From Bacteroidota bacterium (GTDB lineage: Bacteria; Bacteroidota; Bacteroidia; Flavobacteriales; Flavobacteriaceae): a DNA stretch of 64,000 nt. The stretch is taken from assembly GCA_024279425.1 (NCBI GenBank), contig JAJRRO010000032.1, positions 62,001 to 126,000 on the forward strand, read 5' to 3'. Below, piece after piece: positions 1-8,783 of this stretch (the stretch's first letter is position 1; each line of letters starts with the position of its first letter). Position numbers and translations under genes: made by a program. A model generated the notes under the pieces. The model saw only the letters and a program-made list of their open reading frames with translations. It was not told the DNA's origin and ran no database searches.

Positions 1-1223
1 AAATCTTCTTCTTTTTCGAGAGCCTCAGCCTTCTCAACCAGTTTTAGCTTTTCTTCGAGATTATGCTTAAAATCAAGATCCCTTAATTCCCTATTGATAT
101 GTAGGAAATCGTAAAATATTTCAATATGGTGATGGTAAGTGCGCCAAACATCATTGTAATTGTTCCGTGGAATGGGTCCTGCGTGGCGCCAACGTTCCTG
201 AACATCTTTAAAATGTTTGTAAGTCGTGTTTATATCCTCTTCAACATTGATTAAACTCTTAAGCTCTTCAATAATCTCCAATCGAATTGCTAAGTTTTCC
301 TTGAGACTATTTTCAAGATTTTTATAGTATTGATTTCGATTTTCGCGGTATTCCGAATAAACTTCGTTGAATTGTCTTTTGGTGACCGAATTGTACTTAA
401 AATCAATTTCGTTGCCACCATTACTTACAAATTCTTCCTTTTTATGTTCTAAAAACTCTTGAAACTTAAGGTCAAACTCATATTTAATACCGTCCACATG
501 TTTTTTAATGGCCTGCACCTTTTCATTCTTGACTAATTTCTGAAGTTCGCCCACCAAATTTTCCATGGAAAGGGAATGGTAATCCAATATGGGAATGTGA
601 TGCCTATGGTGATTGTCCTTGTCCTCGGCATCCTCGGCATTGGACTTATCTATTTCTTCTAAAACCTCCACTTTGACCTCATCAGCTTCTGTCTGGGATA
701 TTTGGGGGGAAGGTTTTTTTATACTCTTATTTTCAGGAACTATTTCAGCGCTTTTCTCTAAATCTTCCTCGGTTGTTTCGGTAGTTTCTGAATTGTTTTC
801 CTTATCTACAGTTTCCTGTAGTTTTTTTTCTTTCTCTTTTAGTTTCCCTAAAACTTCAGGTTTGACCTCATCAGCTTCTGTCTGGGATATTTGTGGGGAA
901 GGGTTTTTTATACTCTCATTTTCAGGAACTATTTCAGCGCTTTTCTCCAAATCTTCCTCGGTTGTTTCGGTAGTTTCTGAATTGTTTTCCTTATCTACAG
1001 TTTCCTGTAGTTCTTGATCTTTCTCTTTTTGTTCCTCTAAAACTTCAGGTTTGACCTCATCAGCTTCTATCTCGGATATTTCAGGGGAAGGATTTTTTAC
1101 AACCTCACTTTCAGAAGCTATTTCAGTGCTATTTTCTAAATCTTCCTGTGTTGTTTCGGTAGTTTCTGAATTGTTTTCCTCACCTACAGTTTTTTGTAGT
1201 TCTCGTTCTTTCTCTTCTTGCAT
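1..1223 (-). CDS. DUF349 domain protein with N-terminal 63-residue repeats (C-terminus cut by window edge)
   Basis: The frame opens with ATG at 1223 and runs off the left edge without a stop, so at least 407 codons are present and the C-terminus is missing. Residues 8-196 are three near-identical acidic 63-residue repeats rich in Glu, Thr and Ser, probably disordered. From about residue 225 the protein turns into charged alpha-helical sequence with the spaced Trp and Arg pattern of DUF349 repeats (for example RWRHAGPIPR). DUF349 proteins are common in Flavobacteria and their function is poorly known. The plus-strand open frames opposite the repeats are shadows of this gene. The repeat makes the coding length prone to slippage. 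The family call is fairly sure; the role is unknown. Confidence 0.8.
   Translation of the reverse strand, partial: MQEEKERELQKTVGEENNSETTETTQEDLENSTEIASESEVVKNPSPEISEIEADEVKPEVLEEQKEKDQELQETVDKENNSETTETTEEDLEKSAEIVPENESIKNPSPQISQTEADEVKPEVLGKLKEKEKKLQETVDKENNSETTETTEEDLEKSAEIVPENKSIKKPSPQISQTEADEVKVEVLEEIDKSNAEDAEDKDNHHRHHIPILDYHSLSMENLVGELQKLVKNEKVQAIKKHVDGIKYEFDLKFQEFLEHKKEEFVSNGGNEIDFKYNSVTKRQFNEVYSEYRENRNQYYKNLENSLKENLAIRLEIIEELKSLINVEEDINTTYKHFKDVQERWRHAGPIPRNNYNDVWRTYHHHIEIFYDFLHINRELRDLDFKHNLEEKLKLVEKAEALEKEED
636..1202. repeat. three tandem 189-bp coding repeats
   Basis: Three in-phase 189-bp units encode residues 8-70, 71-133 and 134-196 of the DUF349 protein. The anchor TTTGACCTC recurs at 672, 861 and 1050, exactly 189 bp apart. 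The two units nearer position 636 are almost identical; the unit next to the start codon is the most diverged. Confidence 0.9.
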
Positions 1224-1315
1224 TGTAAAATATATTTGTTATGCGTAAGATTACTAATGTAAGATAGTAACAACCGCAGGAATACCAAAAATTATGTATG
1301 TTCTTTTTTGGAAGG

Positions 1316-2065
1316 TCACTGGGGATTCCAAATTTCCCACGCTTTTTCAGCTTGTAACTCTAACATTTTAAGTCCGTTACAGATAGAAGCCCCTTGTATT
1401 TCACCTTCTTCTAGGAAAGCGGTTTTCGCTGGATTATAGATTAAATCAAAAAGTAAATGTCTATCGGTAATAAGTTGATATGGGATGTCGGGTTTATCCA
1501 TTATGTTAGGGAAAGTTCCTCGCGGAGTACAATTTACCAAAACAGTATAATCACTTAATATCGCCCTGTTCAAATCTGTATAACCGAATTGATTCTTTTC
1601 TGGATTTCTTGAAACATATTTAAAGTCTATACCCAACTCATCAAAAACAAAGGCCACGGCTTTGGAGGCTCCGCCAGTACCCAGAATCAAAGCTTTTTCA
1701 TGATACTTTTTAAGAAATGGCCTTATTGATTTTTTGAAACCGTAAATATCCGTATTGTAGCCCTTTAGGCCTTTTTCGGTGAATTTGATGGTATTTACGG
1801 CGCCTATTTTTTTGGCCTTGGCATTGAGTTCATCCAAATAAGGAATAACCACTTCCTTATAAGGGATGGTCACATTTAACCCTTTAAGGTTTTTATTCTG
1901 ACTTATAAGTTGCCGAAAATCATTGATTTTCGGCAAATCGAAATTTTCATAGGTGTTTCCATCCAAATTCAAGTCTTTGAATTTTTGCGCAAAATAGCCC
2001 TTTGAAAATGAATAGGAAATATTCTTCCCAACTAACCCGAATTTATTTTTTTCTGTATGCTCCAT
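1316..2065 (-). CDS. aroE: shikimate dehydrogenase
   Basis: This enzyme reduces 3-dehydroshikimate to shikimate with NADPH in the cytoplasmic shikimate pathway. The substrate-site motif NVTIPYK carries the catalytic Lys, followed by AVNTI, and the Rossmann loop reads GTGGASKA. The C-terminus keeps the NGLxMLxxQA pattern. At 249 residues it is slightly short for the family, as in other Bacteroidota. I chose the ATG at 2065; a TTG at 2074 would add three residues. The start lies 23 bp inside the upstream DUF368 gene, so translation is probably coupled. Nothing looks unusual in the active site. Confidence 0.93.
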   Translation of the reverse strand: MEHTEKNKFGLVGKNISYSFSKGYFAQKFKDLNLDGNTYENFDLPKINDFRQLISQNKNLKGLNVTIPYKEVVIPYLDELNAKAKKIGAVNTIKFTEKGLKGYNTDIYGFKKSIRPFLKKYHEKALILGTGGASKAVAFVFDELGIDFKYVSRNPEKNQFGYTDLNRAILSDYTVLVNCTPRGTFPNIMDKPDIPYQLITDRHLLFDLIYNPAKTAFLEEGEIQGASICNGLKMLELQAEKAWEIWNPQ

Positions 2066-3056
2066 ACCACTCAAGTCCCAATAAAATGATTACTCCCAAT
2101 ACCACAAAGAAAAAGGCCCACCAAGTTTCCGGACTACCAAAATTGGGGGAATACCTTTCATAATTAAGGATTATTTCCTTTCCGTTCGAATCCAAAAATA
2201 CCTGCCCTGTTTCATCGGTTTTAAAGATTGTACGTTTCCACGGCCAAACTACACCTAAGGAACCGGTTATGAATCCGATGATAACTGCGGTTGTAATATG
2301 TTTAAAGTGCTTTAAGACATACGACAAAATGTGCGAAAGTGTAACCAAACCTACAGCTGAACCCAAAGTGAATATTGATAATATTTTAAGTGTATTTAAC
2401 CGTTCACTGTTTTCAATAAAACTAAAATCCCCTTTCATCATCTCCGCAAAGGTGTCGTATAAGGCATTTACAGAATCGACTAAAAGCAATACATAATTAC
2501 CTAATAAAATGAGTATAAATGAACCAGATAATCCGGGTAATGCCATCCCCGAAACGCTTATCATGCCACAGATGAAAATAAACCAGAGGTTGTCATTTTC
2601 CCGTGCGGGACTCAAGAAACTAATAGATATCCCGACCAATAGTCCTAACAAACCTGCAGTTATGGTTTTTTTGTTCCAATGCTTAAAATCCTTTGAAATG
2701 TAATAAATAGACCCTAGGATCATTCCGAAAAATGTAGCCCAGACAAAGAGTTCCTTGCGTTCAAGAAAATAGTCCAATATTTTGGAAATGCTAAAATAGC
2801 TGACCAGCATTCCGAGAATCAAAAGCGTTAAGAAAGGTCCATTTACGTATCGGTAAAAGCTCTTAAACCTTCCGTTGAGCAATAATTTTAGGGCCTTTAG
2901 GTTTATTTTTTGGAGAGAATAAATAAATTCTTCATAAAATCCACCGACAAAGGCAACGATGCCACCAGAAATACCGGGCACCTTGTTGGCCGCACCCATG
3001 GCGAGTCCTTTAAGGACCAAAAACAATTTATCCGAGAATGTTCTGGGTTCGTACAT
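2043..3056 (-). CDS. DUF368 membrane protein (candidate polyprenyl-phosphate transporter), copy 2
   Basis: A 337-residue polytopic membrane protein. The N-terminal signature KGLAMGAANKVPGISGG and the mid-protein repeat MALPGLSGSFILILLG mark it as DUF368, and the two Pro-Gly-x-Ser-Gly motifs suggest an internal duplication. DUF368 members (PopT in other bacteria) have been linked to recycling undecaprenyl phosphate across the inner membrane; that role here is inference. It follows another DUF368 gene by 16 bp and overlaps aroE. The first motif is ANKVPG where copy 1 has AELVPG, so the two copies are not interchangeable at this conserved site. Confidence 0.88.
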   Translation of the reverse strand: MYEPRTFSDKLFLVLKGLAMGAANKVPGISGGIVAFVGGFYEEFIYSLQKINLKALKLLLNGRFKSFYRYVNGPFLTLLILGMLVSYFSISKILDYFLERKELFVWATFFGMILGSIYYISKDFKHWNKKTITAGLLGLLVGISISFLSPARENDNLWFIFICGMISVSGMALPGLSGSFILILLGNYVLLLVDSVNALYDTFAEMMKGDFSFIENSERLNTLKILSIFTLGSAVGLVTLSHILSYVLKHFKHITTAVIIGFITGSLGVVWPWKRTIFKTDETGQVFLDSNGKEIILNYERYSPNFGSPETWWAFFFVVLGVIILLGLEWYGAYRKK

Positions 3057-3072
3057 GTGAGGAGTCGACTAA

Positions 3073-3987
3073 TTATTTTTTTGTGGCTACCCTTTCAAGT
3101 ATAAAAATAAGAGAAAAACCAATGATCATAGCGATAATGGCAAACATTAACTGGTTATTACCTTCAAAAGCCATAGGGGATATATTCTCGTCTATTATTA
3201 TTGTCTTTTTGCCAATGGTTTTAGTTTCCAGTACATTTTTCCAAGGCCATATCTTATTCAAGGAACCCAAAATAAAACCGGTTAGGGTTGCCAAAGTAAT
3301 ACTTTTATAATGATCAAACATCCATTTTAAGAGTTTGGCAAAACTCAATAATCCAAAGATCATTCCTAACCCTACCGTAATCAATATCTTGAAATCCCTT
3401 TCGTCAACGGCATCTAAAACTGTTTTATATGAACCTAAAAGTATCAGTATAAAAGAACCTGAAATTCCCGGTAAGATCATAGCGCATATAGCCACTGCTC
3501 CTGAGATGAATAGGAACGGAAGGCTATCAGAATTTTGCGAAGGAGGTAATGTCGTTATATAATAAGCGAGAATGGCACCTAATGCCAACAGCAAGATGGT
3601 TGCAATAGTCCACTTTTCTATTGCTTTGGCCACAAATACCACGCTTGCCAAAACGAGTCCAAAAAAGAAAGACCAGAGAGGAATTGGTTGATTTTCAAAT
3701 AGCCATGAGATTATTTTAGAAAACGAAAATATGCTAATTCCCATGCCTAGTATAAGCGCAATGAGAAAACTACCGTTCATTTCTTTCCAAAAGCTCCTAA
3801 TTCCTTCTTTGCGCCATAATCCGAAGGTTTTTAAGTTGACTTTATTTATAGATGAAATCAACTCTTCATATATTCCTGCAACGAAAGCAATAGTACCCCC
3901 AGAAACACCTGGCACCAATTCAGCAATGCCCATGGCCATTCCCTTCAAGGTGATAAAGAAATAGTGTAAAAGGTTTCGATTTTCCAT
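3073..3987 (-). CDS. DUF368 membrane protein (candidate polyprenyl-phosphate transporter), copy 1
   Basis: A 304-residue membrane protein of the DUF368 family with the two hallmark motifs AELVPGVSGGT near residue 25 and MILPGISGSFILILLG near residue 175. Hydrophobic segments fill most of the sequence. The ATG at 3987 fits family starts; a TTG at 3993 would add two residues. It is the first of two tandem DUF368 genes ahead of aroE and follows the TPR gene by 25 bp, so one transcript is likely. Transport of undecaprenyl phosphate is known for some family members and is inferred here. Confidence 0.88.
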   Translation of the reverse strand: MENRNLLHYFFITLKGMAMGIAELVPGVSGGTIAFVAGIYEELISSINKVNLKTFGLWRKEGIRSFWKEMNGSFLIALILGMGISIFSFSKIISWLFENQPIPLWSFFFGLVLASVVFVAKAIEKWTIATILLLALGAILAYYITTLPPSQNSDSLPFLFISGAVAICAMILPGISGSFILILLGSYKTVLDAVDERDFKILITVGLGMIFGLLSFAKLLKWMFDHYKSITLATLTGFILGSLNKIWPWKNVLETKTIGKKTIIIDENISPMAFEGNNQLMFAIIAMIIGFSLIFILERVATKK

Positions 3988-4012
3988 AAACAAAAAAGCA
4001 AAAGTAGTTTAT

Positions 4013-5413
4013 TTATCTAGAAGCTCTTTTGTTGTTTGCAATTATGTTTTGTGTCCAATCAGATTCGCTGAATTCTGGGAACTCCTTTTGGAACAATGTA
4101 AATTTTTCAGAATTATTTTTCAGGGCATCGATTAAGCAAATTCTAGCATTTATCCTGTCATTATTCAAAAAATGAAAACCCGCTAGTCTGTATTGTATTT
4201 CGGAGTTTTCAGGATAAAATTCCTGACCTTGGACCAAAATATGTAATGCTGATCCATAGTCTTTATTCGCCCTGGCAGTATCTGCCCAACCGAGCCATGT
4301 ATCTAATTCGTAATTGCCTAGGTCTATAGCTTGTTTAAAAGCAAAATCGGCTTGGTCATAGTTCTTGAGTGAAGCATTGATCTTGGCGCACTTTTTCCAA
4401 TAAGTGGGGTTTTCTCCATCGATGTTCAAAGCCTTATTGATATAATATAGCGCCTTTTCGAAATTAGTTTTGCAAAAATAAAAATTGGTAATAGCCAGCC
4501 ATCCTTTGTCCAGCAAGGGGTCCTCATGAACGGTTTGATAATAGTAGTACTTGGCCATTTCATCATTGCCAAGCTTTTCATAACATTTGCCTATTCTCAG
4601 ATAGGCATGCGATGTGGGATCCTCAATTCTTATGGTGTTTTCATAGTTTTCTATGGCATCGGTAAATTTGCCCAATTTTTCAAGGACTTTACCCTTTTCA
4701 AAATAGGCGCCAATAAAAGAATCGTCCGAAATAATGGCAAAATCGAAGGCCGCCAATGCTTCTTTGTACATTTTTCTTGAGAAATATTGTTTTCCTAGCT
4801 GATGCCATGCTACTTCACAATACGGATTTCTCTCCAAATAATCATTCAAGTAAATAATGGCACCCTCGTAATCTTCCAAAAACTCGAAACAATAAATAAC
4901 ATTGTATAGTGAGGAATAATCCTGTTCGTCAGAACCCACACATTTCATGAAACATTCCTTGGCGAGTTTAAAATCGTCCATGAAGAGGTATTCCATACCC
5001 AAAAGTGAATAAATATCCAGATTATCGGTAGAAAGTTCAAGAGCCTTGTTCAAAAGTGTAACCGCTGTTTCATGGTTGTCTTTCTTGGAATATATATTGG
5101 CCCTCTGAATATATATTTCCTCGTTTGTGCTATCGAGCAATTGCAATTGATTCAATAACCGTTCGGCCTTATCAAGATTATTCTCAAAAACCAAGACTTC
5201 AACATCCAAAAGCCTAATCTCTATAGAGGCCGGATGTTGCTTTAAACCAATTTTGATGGCCTTTTTTGCCAAGGCTATTTTGCCATGGTTTAAGTAGTGG
5301 TGTATGATGTCCTCGAAATCCTCCGCATCAAAAAAGTAGACATCGTCAGTTTTAAGCATTGATTCAAACTTGGCAATGGGCTGGTTTGGGCTTTCGTTAG
5401 CTTCTAACGCCAT
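4013..5413 (-). CDS. tetratricopeptide repeat protein
   Basis: A 466-residue protein made almost entirely of TPR helices after about 60 residues; repeats carrying the A-x-x-x-[FY] pattern (for example AIENYENTI, AKYYYYQTV, ALYYINKAL) continue to near the end. There is no signal peptide or lipobox, so it is probably cytoplasmic and acts as a protein-binding scaffold. The ATG at 5413 is preferred to a GTG two codons upstream. It leads the block toward DUF368 and aroE. The partner cannot be read from the sequence. Confidence 0.85.
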   Translation of the reverse strand: MALEANESPNQPIAKFESMLKTDDVYFFDAEDFEDIIHHYLNHGKIALAKKAIKIGLKQHPASIEIRLLDVEVLVFENNLDKAERLLNQLQLLDSTNEEIYIQRANIYSKKDNHETAVTLLNKALELSTDNLDIYSLLGMEYLFMDDFKLAKECFMKCVGSDEQDYSSLYNVIYCFEFLEDYEGAIIYLNDYLERNPYCEVAWHQLGKQYFSRKMYKEALAAFDFAIISDDSFIGAYFEKGKVLEKLGKFTDAIENYENTIRIEDPTSHAYLRIGKCYEKLGNDEMAKYYYYQTVHEDPLLDKGWLAITNFYFCKTNFEKALYYINKALNIDGENPTYWKKCAKINASLKNYDQADFAFKQAIDLGNYELDTWLGWADTARANKDYGSALHILVQGQEFYPENSEIQYRLAGFHFLNNDRINARICLIDALKNNSEKFTLFQKEFPEFSESDWTQNIIANNKRASR

Positions 5414-5511
5414 AGGCACATACTTGGTTAAACTATGGAATTAAAAATAGTCTTTTAGGACTACTTTTGATCCAAGACTTGGGCTATATTATTAACAAAT
5501 TAGTTAACAAA

Positions 5512-6693
5512 TTATTGTTCGAAACTATCTAGAATAACACATATGGTTAGACAGCCTTTTCTAATTTCTTCTACTGAAATAGTCAGGGGCGGTGAGATTC
5601 TTACCGCTTTTTTCTCAAACAAAAGCCAAAATAGAATCAGGTACTTTTTAGCAGCTGATGAAATGAGAAAATCGGCAATTTCAGCATTTTCCATAATCAA
5701 TGCCAACATGAGTCCCTTACCCCTAATTTCCATGATATACCTATGCTTAAGCAAACTACGAATGAGTTTTTCTTTCTCAAGGGTTTCGGGAATAAGGGTG
5801 CCCGCTGTTAGTTCCTTTAAAGTTGCCAAGCAGGCAGAGGCTATTACAGCATTTCCTCCAAAGGTAGTAATATGACCCAGTTTGGGATTGTCCTGGAGAA
5901 CAGACATGATTTTGTTCGATGCTGTAAAGGCACCCGCGGGAAGACCCGAAGCCATTCCCTTACCTATCACCAAAATATCGGGTATACAGTTATAATGTTC
6001 AAAAGCGAACAATTTCCCCGTTCGACCAAATCCGGATTGAATTTCATCCAAGATTAACAAGGCCCCAACTTCGGCACAACGCTCCCTCACCTTTTTTAGA
6101 TATCCGCTTATTGGCTCAACGAATCCTGCACCGCCCTGAATAGTTTCCAAAACAACCGCAGCGGTTCTTGCTGTTATTTTTTCTAAATCGTTTTCGGCAT
6201 TGAAATTAATGAAGCATATATCTGGGATCAAAGGTCTAAAGGCACTTTTTCGCTCTTCAAAGCCCATTATGCTCATGCTTCCCATTGTGTTTCCGTGATA
6301 TGCTTTGTTTGCTGAAATAATCTCGGTTCTGCTTGTAAACCTTCGAGCCAACTTCAATGCTCCTTCTATGGCCTCAGTTCCCGAATTGACGAGGTAGGTG
6401 GTTTCTAGAGGAATGGGGAGCAGGGAGGCCAATAGTTTTGCATATTCAACTGCCGGTTGTTGGACGTATTCCCCATAAACCATTACATGCATGTATTTTT
6501 TGAGCTGATGGTCTACCGCTTCTATTACCTTGGAATGGCAATGCCCTAAGCTACAGGCCGATACACCTGCCACAAAATCAAGATGTGCATTCCCGTCGGT
6601 GTCATAAATATAACTACCCTTGGCATGGGAAACTTCCAAAGCCAATGGATGTGGAGTCGTTTGGGCTTGATATTTTAGAAAGTCTTCTTTCAT
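5512..6693 (-). CDS. class III PLP-dependent aminotransferase (acetylornithine/aspartate aminotransferase-like)
   Basis: A 393-residue fold-type I aminotransferase. Visible motifs are the PLP-phosphate loop VNSGTEAIEGALKLAR, the aspartate motif LILDEIQSGFGRTG and the Schiff-base Lys in VIGKGMASGLPAGA, followed by TTFGGN. It should transfer an amino group from an omega-amino acid or acetylornithine-type donor to 2-oxoglutarate or another keto acid; the substrate is not readable. The ATG at 6693 is favoured over a TTG at 6705. It starts 9 bp after the OstA-like gene, so the two are likely co-transcribed. It is not beside arginine genes, which argues against a firm ArgD call. Confidence 0.85.
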   Translation of the reverse strand: MKEDFLKYQAQTTPHPLALEVSHAKGSYIYDTDGNAHLDFVAGVSACSLGHCHSKVIEAVDHQLKKYMHVMVYGEYVQQPAVEYAKLLASLLPIPLETTYLVNSGTEAIEGALKLARRFTSRTEIISANKAYHGNTMGSMSIMGFEERKSAFRPLIPDICFINFNAENDLEKITARTAAVVLETIQGGAGFVEPISGYLKKVRERCAEVGALLILDEIQSGFGRTGKLFAFEHYNCIPDILVIGKGMASGLPAGAFTASNKIMSVLQDNPKLGHITTFGGNAVIASACLATLKELTAGTLIPETLEKEKLIRSLLKHRYIMEIRGKGLMLALIMENAEIADFLISSAAKKYLILFWLLFEKKAVRISPPLTISVEEIRKGCLTICVILDSFEQ

Positions 6694-6701
6694 AATATTT
6701 A

Positions 6702-8624
6702 TCAATTATTCAAAACCCTGAAAATCCAAGTCTTAGCTTGGTATTGTCCATTAAATTGGCTATCCCTTGCTTTTTTTGCATTTTCTAGCGTATCATAGCG
6801 ATTTAAATACACATAGTAGTACTTGTTGAAATTGCGATAAAAGTGATTGGGCCGTAACCCCTGTGCTATTAGGTTCTTCATGAACTTTTCATAATTACGC
6901 TTGTTTTCATAGACATTGGCAATTAGATAAAACCCGGGACTAAGTCCATCTTCAATAGGTACTTCTTCATACTGCTCTTCGGTTTGGGTTCCATTCGCTT
7001 TATTGGTCTTTTCGTTTTCAACACCAGTGGCCTCTATTTCAAAATCTATAGGATTAGAGATGCCTCTGATAATAGGTAGGATCAAATTGTTGTCGTCCTC
7101 ATCAAATATTTCATCCTTGGTCAAAATACGTTCATCACCGCGCCAATCGAATCCTTTAAGTAACCTGCTGTTTTCAGGAAGTTCCGATTCGGGGAAAATA
7201 TCTCCGTCCGGATTAGTGAAAAAAGTGAGGTCTTCAATGTCATTATTGGCCATTGTTATCTGTATGGCACTACAAATGGTCTTATTAATGCCAATAAGCT
7301 CGTCGTCCTCGTTGTACATGTAATAAATAACTTCGGTGTTCTTAACTAAATCTATGATTTCTAAGCTGTTATCATTAAATTTTCCAAAAAGATCTTTGCC
7401 CTTTGCCTGATTATAACCCACCATGCTAATACTATCCAAAGAAATGATGAAGGCATTGTTGAGAACCTTGAGCGAATCCATTTTTTCGGTTTCCAAGTTG
7501 GATTTTAATAGAATGGTGTCACCCGTTATTTGATTGGGACCATTCCAAAGTATTGGGTTTTTGATTAAGTGGGTTATGCCTGTTTTTTGATCGGAATAGA
7601 TTGAATCACATTTGCCGCTCATATCTTTTTTAAACCATTTGGCATTTCTAAATGCCCTAAGAATACGATGGTCAGGTTTACCGGTAACCATAAGTGTGTC
7701 GCCATGTACGTACAGTGAATCTTGCTCCATTAATCCTATGGAGACTGCCCGTTTGGTCGCAAAAACAGAATCTTTAGCTTTAAAAACCTCCGCATAATGG
7801 GCTTTTATTATCCCGTCATTTACCGTATCAGTGACTGTGATGTTATTGGTTGCCGAGGCGAATTCACGCGCCTTGTTAAAATATACACTATCACCTCTTA
7901 TGATTCGATTGCTATAGTCGATTCTTGTATTTTTTATGAAATACCCGCTTTCGACCTTAGTGTCATAAAAGCCTCGTTCGCAGTATATTTTATAGGCATT
8001 GCCTACAATTGTAGATGGTCCATATAAATAAGCATTTTTTGTGGTTTCGTAATAGTCGAGTTGCTTCGAATCTAAAATATAATCCGGATTTTGAATATGC
8101 ACGCTATCCAAAAATTGAAGCTTTTTCGTTTCCAAAAAATAACGCCCAATTTGGCTCGTTAACGTATTGATGGAATCTACAACCGTTCCAAAATCCTGAT
8201 AATATGCCTGTTGTACTTCCCTGTTGAACCTTAAAGTATCGGTAGTTAGGGTCATTTCATTTTGGGTCAATACAACATTATCCCAAGCTTTGGCTAGATT
8301 TAGGTTTCCATCATAATCCACTTTTCCACTTGTCATTTGAACAGAATCACCTTGCTGTAATCTAATATTACCGGTAGCTTTTAATCTGTTTTCCTTTTGG
8401 TAGTAGATGGCGATATCACACCAAAGGTCGGCTCCTTTATGTTCAAATTGTACTTGTCTATTGTCCTTACTAAAAATCACAGCTCCCGGATATTGTATCT
8501 CATCTTTGGTGAAATTGGCACCATAAACAATGTTGATTTGTTTTACTTCTTCTTCTAGCTGTTCTTGGGCAAAACCCGAAACAGTGATTGAGAGTATCAG
8601 AATATGGAATAATACGTAGCGCAA
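6702..8624 (-). CDS. OstA-like outer-envelope protein with a C-terminal SPOR-like region
   Basis: A 640-residue exported protein with a signal peptide ending VSGFAQ. Residues about 25-500 hold repeated short beta-strand units (GDSVYFN, HGDTLMV, TGDTILL) typical of OstA/LptA-type beta-jellyroll proteins that handle lipopolysaccharide in the periplasm. The last 75 residues (GFYLIANVYENKR to TWIFRV) resemble the SPOR-like tail of several flavobacterial envelope proteins and are separated by an acidic linker. The start is TTG at 8624; no upstream ATG exists in frame before a stop. A TATTTTTG promoter box lies 17 bp upstream. A role in lipopolysaccharide transport is inferred from the fold. Confidence 0.78.
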   Translation of the reverse strand: MRYVLFHILILSITVSGFAQEQLEEEVKQINIVYGANFTKDEIQYPGAVIFSKDNRQVQFEHKGADLWCDIAIYYQKENRLKATGNIRLQQGDSVQMTSGKVDYDGNLNLAKAWDNVVLTQNEMTLTTDTLRFNREVQQAYYQDFGTVVDSINTLTSQIGRYFLETKKLQFLDSVHIQNPDYILDSKQLDYYETTKNAYLYGPSTIVGNAYKIYCERGFYDTKVESGYFIKNTRIDYSNRIIRGDSVYFNKAREFASATNNITVTDTVNDGIIKAHYAEVFKAKDSVFATKRAVSIGLMEQDSLYVHGDTLMVTGKPDHRILRAFRNAKWFKKDMSGKCDSIYSDQKTGITHLIKNPILWNGPNQITGDTILLKSNLETEKMDSLKVLNNAFIISLDSISMVGYNQAKGKDLFGKFNDNSLEIIDLVKNTEVIYYMYNEDDELIGINKTICSAIQITMANNDIEDLTFFTNPDGDIFPESELPENSRLLKGFDWRGDERILTKDEIFDEDDNNLILPIIRGISNPIDFEIEATGVENEKTNKANGTQTEEQYEEVPIEDGLSPGFYLIANVYENKRNYEKFMKNLIAQGLRPNHFYRNFNKYYYVYLNRYDTLENAKKARDSQFNGQYQAKTWIFRVLNN

Positions 8625-8640
8625 TTCAGGATATTTTGCC

Positions 8641-8648
8641 CAAAAATA
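8641..8648 (-). promoter_or_regulatory. -7 promoter box of the OstA-like gene
   Basis: On the minus strand this reads TATTTTTG, an exact match to the Bacteroidota TAnnTTTG element. It lies 17 bp before the TTG start at 8624 and supports that start. No clear TTG box is seen at the usual distance upstream. Confidence 0.55.
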
Positions 8649-8733
8649 GAAAATTTTATAAGAGCGAAGTAGCGTTTGGGATAGATTTAAGTCTTTAAGG
8701 TCTTATGACGTTAAATCCCCTAAAGGGACATAA

Positions 8734-8765
8734 AAAAGGGCGGTCTTCAAGAAGACCGCCCTTTT
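8734..8765 (-). terminator. intrinsic terminator after the oxidoreductase cluster
   Basis: A 15-bp perfect stem (AAAAGGGCGGTCTTC paired with its complement) with a 2-nt centre is followed on the minus strand by a run of six T. It sits 19 bp beyond the stop codon at 8784 and ends the minus-strand unit that starts near 13.1 kb. Confidence 0.88.
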
Positions 8766-8783
8766 AATATTTGATCGAGCCTA

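Noticed and set aside
613-1248. Plus-strand Ser-rich open frames
   Set aside because: They are opposite the acidic repeats of the DUF349 gene; the repeated codons on the minus strand leave the plus strand open. No promoter or family match.
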